Below, in pieces: positions 43,514 to 52,033 of a stretch of DNA of 64,000 bases. How positions within the stretch are numbered: the first letter of the stretch is position 1; the number at the start of each line of letters is the position of its first letter. The translations under genes and the position numbers were made by a program. This stretch comes from Pelagomonas calceolata (taxonomy: Eukaryota; Sar; Pelagophyceae; Pelagomonadales; Pelagomonadaceae), in contig CAKKNE010000005.1 of the NCBI GenBank assembly GCA_918797485.1, positions 1,364,001-1,428,000 of the forward strand. Reading direction: 5' to 3'. Below the pieces are notes generated by a model. That model searched no databases and was not told the origin of the DNA. It worked only from the letters and a program-made list of their open reading frames with translations.

Positions 43514-44614
43514 TCACACCGTCGGCATCGACAGCCCGAGGTCGATCTTGAACGCCGCGCCGTCCACCGGATTCATCATGTGCGTCAGTAATGATGGGGG
43601 CGGGCTCCGCGAGAACCAGACGCAGTCCGAGCACGTACGAGCTTTCGCCGGGTCGACGGCGAGCGCGAGGCGCAGGCTCCGCGACAGGCTCCCGGTCGAC
43701 TCCGCGGAGGGGTTCAGCAGTATCGACGGCGCGCGGAAGAACCCAGCGTCTCCGTCAGGATTCTTCTCGAGGCGCTGGAACCGCCCCTGGGCCGAGCAGC
43801 CGAACTTCACGTGGTCGTCGGAGACCACGCAAACAAGTAATGTGGAGGGGTGCGCCCGGCAGTACCGCGCCGCGAGCGACGCGACGGCCTCGTCGTATAA
43901 AATGGACGACGCGAAGTAGTCCTCGTATTTCGGCGCGCCCTCGAGCCCCTCGTAGCGCTTCTTGTACGTCCGCGCGACCACTCGCTCGGCCCAGACGTCA
44001 AAGGCCGCCGTCTGCTTCGGGTAGCGCACGAAGGCGCCGACGTCATCCACATAGGCGTTCCGTTGCTGCTCCGACAGGGCCGCGATGCCGCCCGACCGCT
44101 GGACCGCGCCCATGACTTCCGCCTGCACGCCGAGCGGCACGAGGTCGCAGCGCGTCCTTTGCTGTAAATCGGCGATGGGTTGGAGGAAGTCGACGGAGTC
44201 CGAGACGGAGGGCCAGCTCGCCGCGTCTCTGAGTTGACTCCCGAGCGGCATCGCGTCGAGGCCGACGGCGACGGGCCGCTTCGCCGCGGACGCGAATTTT
44301 GAGGCTAAATCGGCAGCTAACGCGTAGTCCTCCGGGTCGTTCCGCTTGACTCCCAACAAAACGGCGTCGGCGCCGTCGGCCAGGCTCTTCAGCAGCTTCG
44401 GCGCGGCGCGCTGCTCGTAGGGCTGCATGAGCGGCGGGTCGCCCTTGAGGATGCGGTAGGCCAGCGGCCGCGGCGACCGCACCTCCTCCACGGCTCGGGC
44501 TGGCCCGGCCAAGCCCAGCGCCGCGGCGGCACCGGCTTGCCGCCGTGTTATCCTCAGCGCTCGCGTGCTGCAACATGCGAGCAGAATTGTTATTCTTCGT
44601 CGTGGACGCGTCAT
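43514..44614 (-). CDS. ChaN/Tiki-superfamily (DUF399-like) protein, predicted thylakoid lumen
   Basis: 366 residues. The N-terminus has a hydrophobic ER-type signal (RITILLACCSTRAL), then RITRRQAGAAAALGLAGPARAVEE: a twin-arginine segment with an A-x-A cleavage site, as for Tat-exported lumen proteins. The core ADAVLLGVKRNDPEDYALAADL and RPVAVGLDAMPLGSQL fits DUF399/ChaN (haem-binding uptake, Tiki superfamily), also found in plant plastid proteins. Conserved metal-binding residues cannot be fixed by eye. Haem or metal handling is inference. It diverges from the gene at 44946. Confidence 0.6.
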   Translation of the reverse strand: MTRPRRRITILLACCSTRALRITRRQAGAAAALGLAGPARAVEEVRSPRPLAYRILKGDPPLMQPYEQRAAPKLLKSLADGADAVLLGVKRNDPEDYALAADLASKFASAAKRPVAVGLDAMPLGSQLRDAASWPSVSDSVDFLQPIADLQQRTRCDLVPLGVQAEVMGAVQRSGGIAALSEQQRNAYVDDVGAFVRYPKQTAAFDVWAERVVARTYKKRYEGLEGAPKYEDYFASSILYDEAVASLAARYCRAHPSTLLVCVVSDDHVKFGCSAQGRFQRLEKNPDGDAGFFRAPSILLNPSAESTGSLSRSLRLALAVDPAKARTCSDCVWFSRSPPPSLLTHMMNPVDGAAFKIDLGLSMPTV

Positions 44615-44780
44615 TGCTGCTCTGAGTAAGTTGAGCTAGATCTCTGGCTTCGGCTGGGCGTCCTCCAGCGAGGCTGCTCGCGTCACGCAGCTGCCGCGTG
44701 CAAATAATGCGTATGAGACGGCTCGCAGGTCGCGCTGTCGCGGCAAGACGGGCGCGCCGCGGCTGAGGGTTGCCAAGACA

Positions 44781-44803
44781 GCTAGCGGCTGTAAGACATT
44801 AGC
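44781..44803 (+). promoter_or_regulatory. GCTAG palindrome, copy 8 (ChaN-like / SHOCT-DEK spacer)
   Basis: GCTAGCG, 2 nt, TGTAAGACATTAGC (one mismatch, CAT for CAC). It lies 167 bp from the ChaN-like start and 143 bp from the start at 44946. The 331 bp spacer shows no other feature. Confidence 0.6.
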
Positions 44804-44945
44804 CCCAGGCTTATTTTTGAGTCTCCTGCCGGCATAATAGGCCAGAGCGCCCGTCACGTGGAAATAAACTGTCCTGGACGTACTTCGATCGGGGAGGCAG
44901 CACCCGCGCTCCGGAAAAACTCCGGGGGGCAGCCCAAGTTCAAAC

Positions 44946-46523
44946 ATGGATCTCTTCTCACAAGCCCAGGTCGACGCGCTGCGACGACTTAAGGATGCGT
45001 TCGAGCAGAAACTACTCGACGAGGACGAGTACAAGGCTGAGAAAGCCAAAGTCCTCAACGCGACACCGGCCGCTGCGCCGGCGCCGGCCGAAGACGACTT
45101 CGAGCTGGTCGGCGTGCAGACGCCGGCCGAGCGCGCCGCCGAGTCGCGGCGCCGCGCCGAGGCCGAGGGCAATGTTGTCGAGATCGACGACGACGAGCCT
45201 GCGGCGCCCGCACCGCCACCGCCCGCGAGGAAGAAACCTGCTGCGAGGCCCGACGCGCGCCCTACCCCACGCCACGAGGAGCCGGTCATGCTCCGATGCC
45301 GCCGCGTCTACTTCGGCACGGCCCTGCGGCGCGACGTCTCGGTCGTCTTCGCGCCGTCCTGCATCACGATGGTGTGGCGGAGCGACACGTCGCGACTCTA
45401 CATCGAGACTAGGCTCGCAGCATCCCACATGACCTCGTTCAATATGTACCATCGATCCCACAACGTTCGCGCGGGCGACAACGCCGCACTGGATGACTTT
45501 GTCGCCATCGGCCTGCGCCAGGCGCCGCCGCACCTCCGCTCCATCGAAGGCTTCGAGCCCACGGACGACGCGGGCCCACGCAAGTACATCGTCATTGTCC
45601 TCGAAGGTGACGCTCTCGCGACCTTCAAGCTCAAGGCGGTGCCGGCCGTCATCTGGGGTGGTCACGCCGGCTGGCCCGCAGCGCCCGTCATTGGCACCGT
45701 AGCAGCGGCGCGGCCGCTACTCGAGGGCGTCGCCGCCGCTGATGCTGCGGCGGGCTTCGTCGTCCCGCCGGTCATCCAGTCATACACGCGGCGCGCCCCT
45801 GACGACGACGCGGCGCCCGCCGCGCCGCCGGTGCGCCCGCGGCTCGGACAGACGAGGGAGGAGGTCGTCGTTGTGCGGTGGAGACCGAAGCCCGCCAGGA
45901 AGGACATCGTGCCGCTGACGACGGCGGAGAAGGCCGCCGTGCTGCACGCCATCGCGCAGTTAGATGGCAAGGCGACGCAGAGGAAGGTCCGCCGCGCGGC
46001 CGAGTCGGCTTTGGGTGCCCCGGAGGGCGCCCTGGACGCGAAGAAGGCCGCGGTCAAGGAGGTCTGCGAGGACGAGATGGCGAAGCAAGCATCGGAGTCC
46101 GCGCCGCCGCCGCTCGGCCGTCCGGCGGCCGGCGAGCGGCACGACCGCGCCTACCGGGACGCCGTGAGCGCATTCCCGGGCATGGCGGCCCACCGGCGCC
46201 CGGCCGCGCCCCCCGTCGCCGGGGCGCCGCCGCTGCGCCGGCGCGACGGACCGTCCGTGGGGGATATGCTGGAGGCCAAGCGACGCAAGATCGATAAGCC
46301 CGCCGACACGCCGCAGGGCCTCACGGCGTGCTTCGCCGCCTTCTACCCGGGCAGCCCCAACAAGGCCAAGTTCGAGCGCTTCGCGGCGGAACACGACATC
46401 AGACCAGAATTTTTACTTGCCTTGCCCGCGAGCAAATGCGAGGATTTGCTCCAGAAGCACGGCTTCGAGGGCGTCGTCGTCTTCACGTTCCAGAGCCGCC
46501 TCCGGGAAGTCTGTCTAGGATGA
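44946..46523 (+). CDS. SHOCT and DEK-C domain protein of unknown function
   Basis: 525 residues. The N-terminus has a SHOCT-like helix pair (LRRLKDAFEQKLLDEDEYKA). The middle (about 115-290) is a beta-rich region (MLRCRRVYFGTALRRDVSVV, FNMYHRSHNVRAGDN) that I do not recognise. At about 325-380, LTTAEKAAVLHAIAQLDGKA then TQRKVRRAAESALGAPEGAL and DAKKAAVKEVCEDEM fit a DEK-C-type DNA-binding domain. The C-terminal 80 residues (DTPQGLTACFAAFYPGSPNK, then ATP-free helical text) may be another small fold. NLS-like RRRDGP and KRRKIDK suggest nuclear location. Confidence 0.6.
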   Translation: MDLFSQAQVDALRRLKDAFEQKLLDEDEYKAEKAKVLNATPAAAPAPAEDDFELVGVQTPAERAAESRRRAEAEGNVVEIDDDEPAAPAPPPPARKKPAARPDARPTPRHEEPVMLRCRRVYFGTALRRDVSVVFAPSCITMVWRSDTSRLYIETRLAASHMTSFNMYHRSHNVRAGDNAALDDFVAIGLRQAPPHLRSIEGFEPTDDAGPRKYIVIVLEGDALATFKLKAVPAVIWGGHAGWPAAPVIGTVAAARPLLEGVAAADAAAGFVVPPVIQSYTRRAPDDDAAPAAPPVRPRLGQTREEVVVVRWRPKPARKDIVPLTTAEKAAVLHAIAQLDGKATQRKVRRAAESALGAPEGALDAKKAAVKEVCEDEMAKQASESAPPPLGRPAAGERHDRAYRDAVSAFPGMAAHRRPAAPPVAGAPPLRRRDGPSVGDMLEAKRRKIDKPADTPQGLTACFAAFYPGSPNKAKFERFAAEHDIRPEFLLALPASKCEDLLQKHGFEGVVVFTFQSRLREVCLG

Positions 46524-46606
46524 TGTATATTTACGACTTCAATCATATATCCCCGCCGCCGTAGCGACGACAGGGGTGGGGAACACGAAAGGGGGAAACA
46601 GAGAAC

Positions 46607-48337
46607 TCAGCGCGACGTCTCGAGCTCGCCCGCCGGCGCGGCCATTTCATCATCACCGTCGGGCGGCGCCAGGCCGCCGTCGATCGCCGCCTGCGCCTGG
46701 ATCTTCGCGCGCAGCTCCTCCTCGAGCTCGTCGCGTAGGCGCTGGTTCGCCTCGACCTCGGGATCCAGCTCATCCTCGACCTCCGCGACGACCGCCTCCT
46801 CTTCAACGACCTCCGGCTGCCGCCGCCAGAACGTCAGCAACCCGCCTCTCCTCTTGACCTTCGTCTCCTGGAAACTTCCGGACGTCGCCTTCTCCGGCAG
46901 CTTGCCCAGCAAGACGCGCTGCAGCACGCGCAACGGCAATAATAACACACTCGAACCGGCGTCCACGGCCTTGGCCGCAGTAGCGGTAATGACAATGCCT
47001 TTCCCCGCGACCATGCCCGGCCCCTGCTTCATCCGCTTGAGCTCCTCCTTCTTGTTCTGGTAGGCCGTGATCGCACCAATCACCTTGAGCGTCGGGCAGG
47101 GGGACTTGGGCTGATTGGCCGGCGGCCACTCGGCGCCGGTCACGATCGTACTGTACTTGAACAGGTCCGAGGCCGTGTCCTGGTTGAGCACTTTGTCGGA
47201 CTGGTCGTTCTCGTAGATCGAATCCCAGCCGCCGCCCGCGCCGCCGCCGCCCGTGATTTGACCCCCTTTCTCCAATGCCTCGGCGCCGCGGCCCTCGCGC
47301 GGCCCGCCGTTCCAGGACCAGTAGACGCCGGACTTGGCGCAGCGCGGGTCGTGGGCGACCTGGAAGAGGCGCAGGCCCGCCTCTTCTTCGCCGACGAAGC
47401 CTGCGGGGCACGAACGTTCGCGTCGATGGCGTACGGTTCAATTTCCACACCGTATTGTACCTCCAGTAATATACTTCATGAAGACGGGAAAGTACTTCCG
47501 GAACCAGGGCCGCTTCTCTCGGAACAACGGCGACTCCGCGATGCAGCCGGGATAGATGGACGAAAACGAAATGCCCGTCTGCTTGTGGTACTTGTCATGG
47601 AGCAAGTTCGACGTCATCATCAAACAAAGCTTCGAATCTTTATAAGCTTTAGCTCCATCAAAATTGTAGCCGTCGAACATGCTGATGGGATTTTTGGCGC
47701 CGGCCTTCAGGCCTTCCAATTCCTTCAGGTCCGCGATGGGGTAGACGCCCCCGCCGCCCACGGTGTTGTCGTTGCCCGTCACCGAACCCACAAGGATAAC
47801 CCGCGGGTCGCGCGCCCGCACCATGTCCGGCATCAATAACGAGATCATCAGGAAGTGCGACAGGTAATTAATCTGCATCGTCTGCTCGTGGCCGTCCGCG
47901 GACCACTTCGCGTAGGGGAGCGACGGCTGGTAGACGCCCGCGTTGCAGATCAAGCGGTCGATGGGCTTGTTGCAGCGCCATGCATCTAAGTTCTTGCAGA
48001 AGTCCCGGACGGACTCGAACGAGTTCAGTTCGCACTCCATCGCCGTGAACCGGTCCGTGTCAAAGTCCTCGATCTCCGCGACGACGGCCATCTTGTCCAC
48101 ATCCCTCACCGCCCCGACGACGTGGTACTTGCCCGTCCTTACTAAAGCGCGGGCGGTCTTCCTTCCCAAACCAGAACTGGTACCGGTGACCACAACGAGC
48201 TTCTTGTCGCCGAACTTGGCCCGCGCCTCGAGGTCGGCCTTGACGCCGCCGATGGACGGTAGTTTGAAGTTCGAGAACTGCTTAAAGCCCGAGACGGCCG
48301 CCGCCGCCGCGAGGAGCAGCCTCAGGGAGCGCGCCAT
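46607..48337 (-). CDS. POR: Light-dependent protochlorophyllide oxidoreductase (POR) with C-terminal extension
   Basis: Two exons: 48337-47461 and 47400-46607, giving 556 residues. POR reduces protochlorophyllide to chlorophyllide with NADPH and light. The presequence [18 protein letters not shown] is a stramenopile bipartite signal (G-F). The Rossmann fold has TGTSSGLG (51-58), ICNAG and the catalytic YKDSK (about 231). The POR-specific block [20 protein letters not shown] is followed by [16 protein letters not shown]. After splicing this runs into FVGEEEAG and [12 protein letters not shown]. The core ends near residue 382 (FKYSTIVTG). A further 170 residues hold a hydrophobic stretch ([20 protein letters not shown]) and an acidic coiled coil ([20 protein letters not shown]), not part of POR in plants. 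Divergent with the plastid 2Fe-2S gene. Confidence 0.93.
47401..47460 (-). mobile_element. Introner-like intron of POR
   Basis: 60 bp GT-AG intron. The 5' 8 nt (GTACAATA) are followed directly by CGGTGTGGAAATTGA, two mismatches in 15 from the introner left repeat CTGTGTGGAAATCGA. The word TACGCCATCGACGCG is the introner word in reverse orientation. The right end no longer matches the terminal repeat. Splicing gives YITGG-FVGEEE, as in other PORs. Confidence 0.6.
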
Positions 48338-48976
48338 GACGGAGACCTGCGGCGGTGGCGGTTGGGGGTCGCTGCGGGCGGGGGGGGGGGGCGGCCGCGG
48401 GCGTCGTCTCGGGCCGGCGCGCGGGCGTCGCGGGCGCCTCGCCGGCAGATCCGGATCTGGCAGCGTTTGACGTCAAATGCGGCCGCGTCGGCCGCGAACG
48501 TTTTGCTGGGGGCTCACGTCTAGTCCGCTGTTGCTGCTCGACGGGTCGCTTGGCTCTCGGACACTGTTATGTTGCCGCTTTTGCCCGATATTCTCTCCTT
48601 TTGCGGCTACAACTTAGGGATAATCCACTAGCGTCTCAAAGACACTAGGCAACTTTCCGCACGCATCTGCGCACTTCTCGGTGCCCATAGCTGCCTCAAC
48701 GGAATCCACCGAGCCATCCAGTTGTCGGCTATCCCGCCAGGTGCTTTTGGGATCTCTGCGGCGACGTTTGACGGGCAAACAGGCGTCCCCAACTTTAGCA
48801 TTTTTAGGCAATTACTGCTTTTAGCAAGCAGCTGTGATTCTCCCGTGCAATAGCCTCCCGTCTCTGCCCCGGTACTTCGAACAAGGCTGCACGTATTTGA
48901 GAAGTCTCGCAGCAGCCGCTGGCACGCCGCGAGCACAAGCAATCCGCACCCCGAGCCCTCCGCGCAACAAAAAGCC
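48338..48976. other. POR / 2Fe-2S divergent spacer with a G12 run
   Basis: 639 bp, the longest divergent spacer. It holds 12 consecutive G (48380-48391) 43-54 nt from the POR start and the GCTAG palindrome copy at 48627. Short frames here have no conserved content. A G-run this long on one strand may fold as a quadruplex or be a polymorphic slippage site. Confidence 0.5.
48627..48649 (+). promoter_or_regulatory. GCTAG palindrome, copy 9 (POR / 2Fe-2S spacer)
   Basis: ACTAGCG, then TCTCAAAGACACTAGG. The AGACACTAG half is intact and TGTAAG is changed. It lies 290 bp from the POR start and 328 bp from the start at 48977, the longest distances among the copies. Confidence 0.45.
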
Positions 48977-49594
48977 ATGATCCTGAGGTTCCTCCTATTA
49001 GCAAGCGCCGCGGGCTTCCAATCAAAGCCGCGGCCGCGCCATCCCACCTTGTTACAAGCCAAGACGCTGCAACGCAAGTGGCAGACCGAGCGCACGAAGC
49101 TCGCCGACGACTACGGCGCGCCCACCGACATCGTAGACAAGGGCCTAGCGGGCTCCATCCAAGTCCTGTTCAAGCAGGGCAACGCGACGAAGATGACGCG
49201 CGCCGAGGTCGGCACGCCTCTGTCGGAAGTCGCGTCCCAGGCCGACCAGTTCATAAGGTACAAGTGCAAGAAGGGCGAGTGCGGCACCTGCGAGGTCCAG
49301 GTCAACGGCAAGTGGGTGAGGACGTGCGTCGCCACCGTGCCCTACGTCGAGAACAATCTTTTCGAGGTCACCGTGAAGCCGACGATGATGAAGGGCCAGG
49401 GCAAGGCGTCCAAGTTCTACTCCTTCAAGTCCTTCGTCATGGGCTGGTACAACAACATCCTGGGCATGGTCGGCTTCGTGAAGACGTCGGCGACGGAGGG
49501 CAAGAATTTTCGTGATAGATTAGATGGAGAGGACGAGGTCGCGCGACTGGTTGCCGAGCGCAAGGCGAAGCGCCTCGCTGAATCGAAGCACTAG
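48977..49594 (+). CDS. Plastid-targeted 2Fe-2S ferredoxin-like protein
   Basis: 205 residues. The presequence MILRFLLLASAAGFQSKP is a signal peptide with the AAGF plastid motif. The 2Fe-2S loop is CKKGECGTCEV followed by KWVRTC (C-x4-C-x2-C-x11-C), a ferredoxin-type spacing, with a beta-grasp-like start (GSIQVLFKQGN). A C-terminal helical tail (SKFYSFKSFVMGWYNNILGM, then charged residues) is longer than in photosynthetic ferredoxin, and the cluster's fourth Cys sits closer. It may be a membrane-associated redox or assembly factor instead of the soluble electron carrier. Divergent with POR and convergent with the P4H-type gene, stops 28 bp apart. Confidence 0.8.
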   Translation: MILRFLLLASAAGFQSKPRPRHPTLLQAKTLQRKWQTERTKLADDYGAPTDIVDKGLAGSIQVLFKQGNATKMTRAEVGTPLSEVASQADQFIRYKCKKGECGTCEVQVNGKWVRTCVATVPYVENNLFEVTVKPTMMKGQGKASKFYSFKSFVMGWYNNILGMVGFVKTSATEGKNFRDRLDGEDEVARLVAERKAKRLAESKH

Positions 49595-49622
49595 CCGGGG
49601 TGTAATCGGTATCGTATCGCTA

Positions 49623-50489
49623 CTACTTGTACCTAAGGAACCCGACGAGCACGTAGCGCACTCCGTGTACTACGGGCGCGCCGCCGTGCCGCAAATCCCC
49701 GGGGTGCACCAGAGCTTCGCCGACGCGCGGTCTCACGGATGAACCGAGGTTTTCGAAGAACGTGCCCCCTCCACTAAATCCGTCGTTGAGCGGCAGGGAG
49801 AAGGAGTACTCGCTGCCGTCGACGTGCGTTTCAAGCCCTGGGTGGTCGCGGTCGTATTTCACGAGGAAGCAGTCGTTCAGCGACAGGCGCTTCGCGTCGA
49901 GTCCATACACGCCGGCGACGGCCGATATGACATCTCGCTCCAGAAATTCGAAGACGGCCGCTCCCACGTCCAGCAATGACACGGGCACGTCGCGCGTCGG
50001 GTGCCGGTGGTGCCGCATGGTCGTCCAGCCGTGCGCTTCCGCCGCGGCGATCCAGCGTTTGGCGACGGCTCGGTCGAGCGTCGTCTCCACCACATAAGCG
50101 CGACGGTCGACGCCGCGCCAGCATTGATCAGTGTTCGCGGCCCGCGCGTGCTGCGCGCACCAGGCGCGCGGCTTGGCTCCGTATTTGGGTTCCGCGCGGT
50201 CGACGACGAGGACGCCGCCGCCACTGAGCGCCACGCCAATCGATGCACCCACGGTGATGGTCTCCTCGCGCAGCAGCGGCCGCGCCGCTGCGAGCGCGCT
50301 CATGGCCACCAATAGCAGCGCCAGAATGAGAGCAGCCCTGCCAGGAATGCCACAGGTGATAGAATGAATGCCACAGGGCCACCAAACCGCGTCTCCGGTA
50401 TGATGGTGGCCCTCGGGCAGCCCCTCTCGTGTCTCCGCGTCTCTGGGCAGCGGGAGGAGCGTACATGTGTTCTGTTTCCGATCAACCAT
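49623..50489 (-). CDS. Prolyl-4-hydroxylase-type 2OG-Fe(II) dioxygenase
   Basis: 288 residues. An N-terminal membrane anchor (ALILALLLVAMSALAAARP, about 53-71) suggests a type II ER/Golgi protein. The P4H-like catalytic domain has LETHVDGSEYSFSLPLND (H222-x-D224), GGGTFFE, and LVHPGDLRHGGAPVVHGVRY (H268, R278). The H-x-D, HGGxPVxxGxRY layout is that of P4H-like 2OG oxygenases. All three iron ligands and the 2OG-binding Arg are present. Substrates in this family include proline in collagen- or extensin-like proteins, fitting the Pro-rich surface protein at 34678 in principle, but there is no direct link. It is one of three 2OG-type genes here. Confidence 0.82.
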   Translation of the reverse strand: MVDRKQNTCTLLPLPRDAETREGLPEGHHHTGDAVWWPCGIHSITCGIPGRAALILALLLVAMSALAAARPLLREETITVGASIGVALSGGGVLVVDRAEPKYGAKPRAWCAQHARAANTDQCWRGVDRRAYVVETTLDRAVAKRWIAAAEAHGWTTMRHHRHPTRDVPVSLLDVGAAVFEFLERDVISAVAGVYGLDAKRLSLNDCFLVKYDRDHPGLETHVDGSEYSFSLPLNDGFSGGGTFFENLGSSVRPRVGEALVHPGDLRHGGAPVVHGVRYVLVGFLRYK

Positions 50490-50668
50490 TAGCGGAGTTA
50501 CACTCTAGAAACAAGCCGCGCGAAAAAGCTGTTGCGGGCGCTGGTGCAACGGCGGTGGGCCAAAAATCTCATTAGGCCGCACCGGGCAGCCGTACGAGCG
50601 CACTGGTGGGCGCGCGGCACCGGCCAGCGACAAGCTTGCCTGCCGGTTGGTCACACTGGGCTGCCCTT

Positions 50669-51792
50669 ATGGACCGGCAGCCCCTCGTGGGCGTCGACCG
50701 CGGCCCGGCGAAGTGGACGCCACAGAAAAAAGAAGTACGCAACGGATCGATGTACAGCCCGCGGCGCGTGTCCGTCGAGGGGCCGCCGACGCCGCCGACG
50801 CCGCCGACGCCGCCGGCTCCCACGAGTGACGAGGAACACAACGCGAGCGACGCCGAGGCGCCGTCGAGTAAAGCTTTCGCGTCGCCCTACGCCGTGCCGG
50901 CTTCGACGACGCTGCAGCGCGAGCGGCGCGCGTGGCGCGCGCAACAAAGCGAGGACGCGCCGCCGACGCCGTTGCGGACGCCGGAGCCCGCGCGGCTGCG
51001 GGAGGGCCTGCGGGCGACGCCAGAGCGGACGCGGAGCGGACTGTTCCTGAGGCACGTGAAGTCGCCGTCACCTTCACCGCCATCGGAGCCGCCGCCGCCG
51101 CGGAGCATCGACGCGAGTCCCGCGGCGGCCGCGCGCCGCGACCTTGATAGAAGACGGCGCGGCGCCCGGGCCTTCGCCGAGGAGGAGCGGCGGCGCGCGC
51201 GGGCCCAGCGTGTCGAGCGAGCCCAAGCGGAACGGCGTTTCAAGCACCGCCTGTCGAACGAGGCCGTGCGCGCCGAGAACGCGCGCCAGGCGACGCTGGC
51301 GGAGCACGCGCGGGCGCGGGTTTTGTTGCGGAACGGCCCGAGGTGTTCAACGGCGGCGTGGAGAGGCCCGAGCGCGTCCTGCCGAAGCCGCGTGCTGTAG
51401 AGGAGGACCTGCCGCCGCTGCCGCCTCCTAGGGTGATGAAGGAGGAGGTCTGCGCGGAGGAGGAGGATTTCGAGGGCCTGCTCGACGACGCGGCGCCGGC
51501 ACCGGAGGCGCCCGCGCCCGCGCCCGCGCCGCCGGCGCCGACGGCGCCGACGTCGCCGACGGGCTACTCGGACGACGCCGAGGACTTCGAGGACGAGTCG
51601 GACGACGACAACGAAGAGGCCATCGGGGTCGGTGTACAGGTCGAGGCGCGCTTCGGCGGCGAGGAGGACTGGTACCCGGGCACGGTCAAGGCGGTCAACG
51701 CGGACGGCACCTATGAAATCGCGTACGACGACGGCGACGAGGAAGATTCCGTCGCGCCGGAGTACGTGCGGTTGAGGCCTTCGTCGCCCTAA
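50669..51792 (+). CDS. Disordered protein with C-terminal Tudor-like domain; apparent frameshift
   Basis: The first frame starts at ATG 50669 (MDRQPLVGVDRGPAKWTPQK) and runs to about 51340, Pro/Arg/Glu-rich with a helical segment (EERRRARAQRVERAQAERRF). At about 51335-51343 the reading shifts to the +2 frame, which continues VFNGGVERPERVLPKPRA and ends at 51792. The C-terminal part is an acidic run, then a Tudor/agenet-like domain: GVQVEARFGGEEDWYPGTVK, then DGTYEIAYDDGDEED. A single missing base near 51340 would explain the break; assembly error, polymorphism or a true pseudogenising change are all possible. A 23 nt GT-AG segment there would also restore frame but is too short for an ordinary intron. 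Confidence 0.6.
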
Positions 51793-51864
51793 GTTTTGTT
51801 CTAGTTTTATCTCTCGAGTAATCTCTTTTACTTGACCAATTACTCGGTGGGGCTGGCAATAGGT

Positions 51865-51980
51865 TCTTCCGCCCTTAGGCGGGAATGCTGTTGTTGTTCG
51901 ATGTTGGTCGCGCGGAACGTGACTGACCGTTGGACGTTAATCTTCCGCCCTTGGGCGGGAATATTGTTGTTGTTGGACGG
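51865..51980 (+). repeat. Two-copy hairpin repeat in a convergent 3' spacer
   Basis: TCTTCCGCCCTTAGGCGGGA (51865-51884) and TCTTCCGCCCTTGGGCGGGA (51941-51960) are each followed by AAT-TTGTTGTTG text, 76 bp apart. Each can fold as a CCGCC/GGCGG stem. GGCGGGGCCCT occurs twice just after (about 51997 and 52026). They lie between the stops of the Tudor-like gene (51792) and the F-box gene (52034), so a role in 3' processing is conceivable. Confidence 0.5.
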
Positions 51981-52033
51981 CGCTTGGACTATTGGGCGGG
52001 GCCCTGATGGTCATCCGCATCGACGGCGGGGCC

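Noticed and set aside
51318-51340. A 23 nt GT-AG segment that would restore frame in the Tudor-like gene
   Set aside because: It is far below the 60 nt minimum of other introns here, and frame restoration by chance is one in three.
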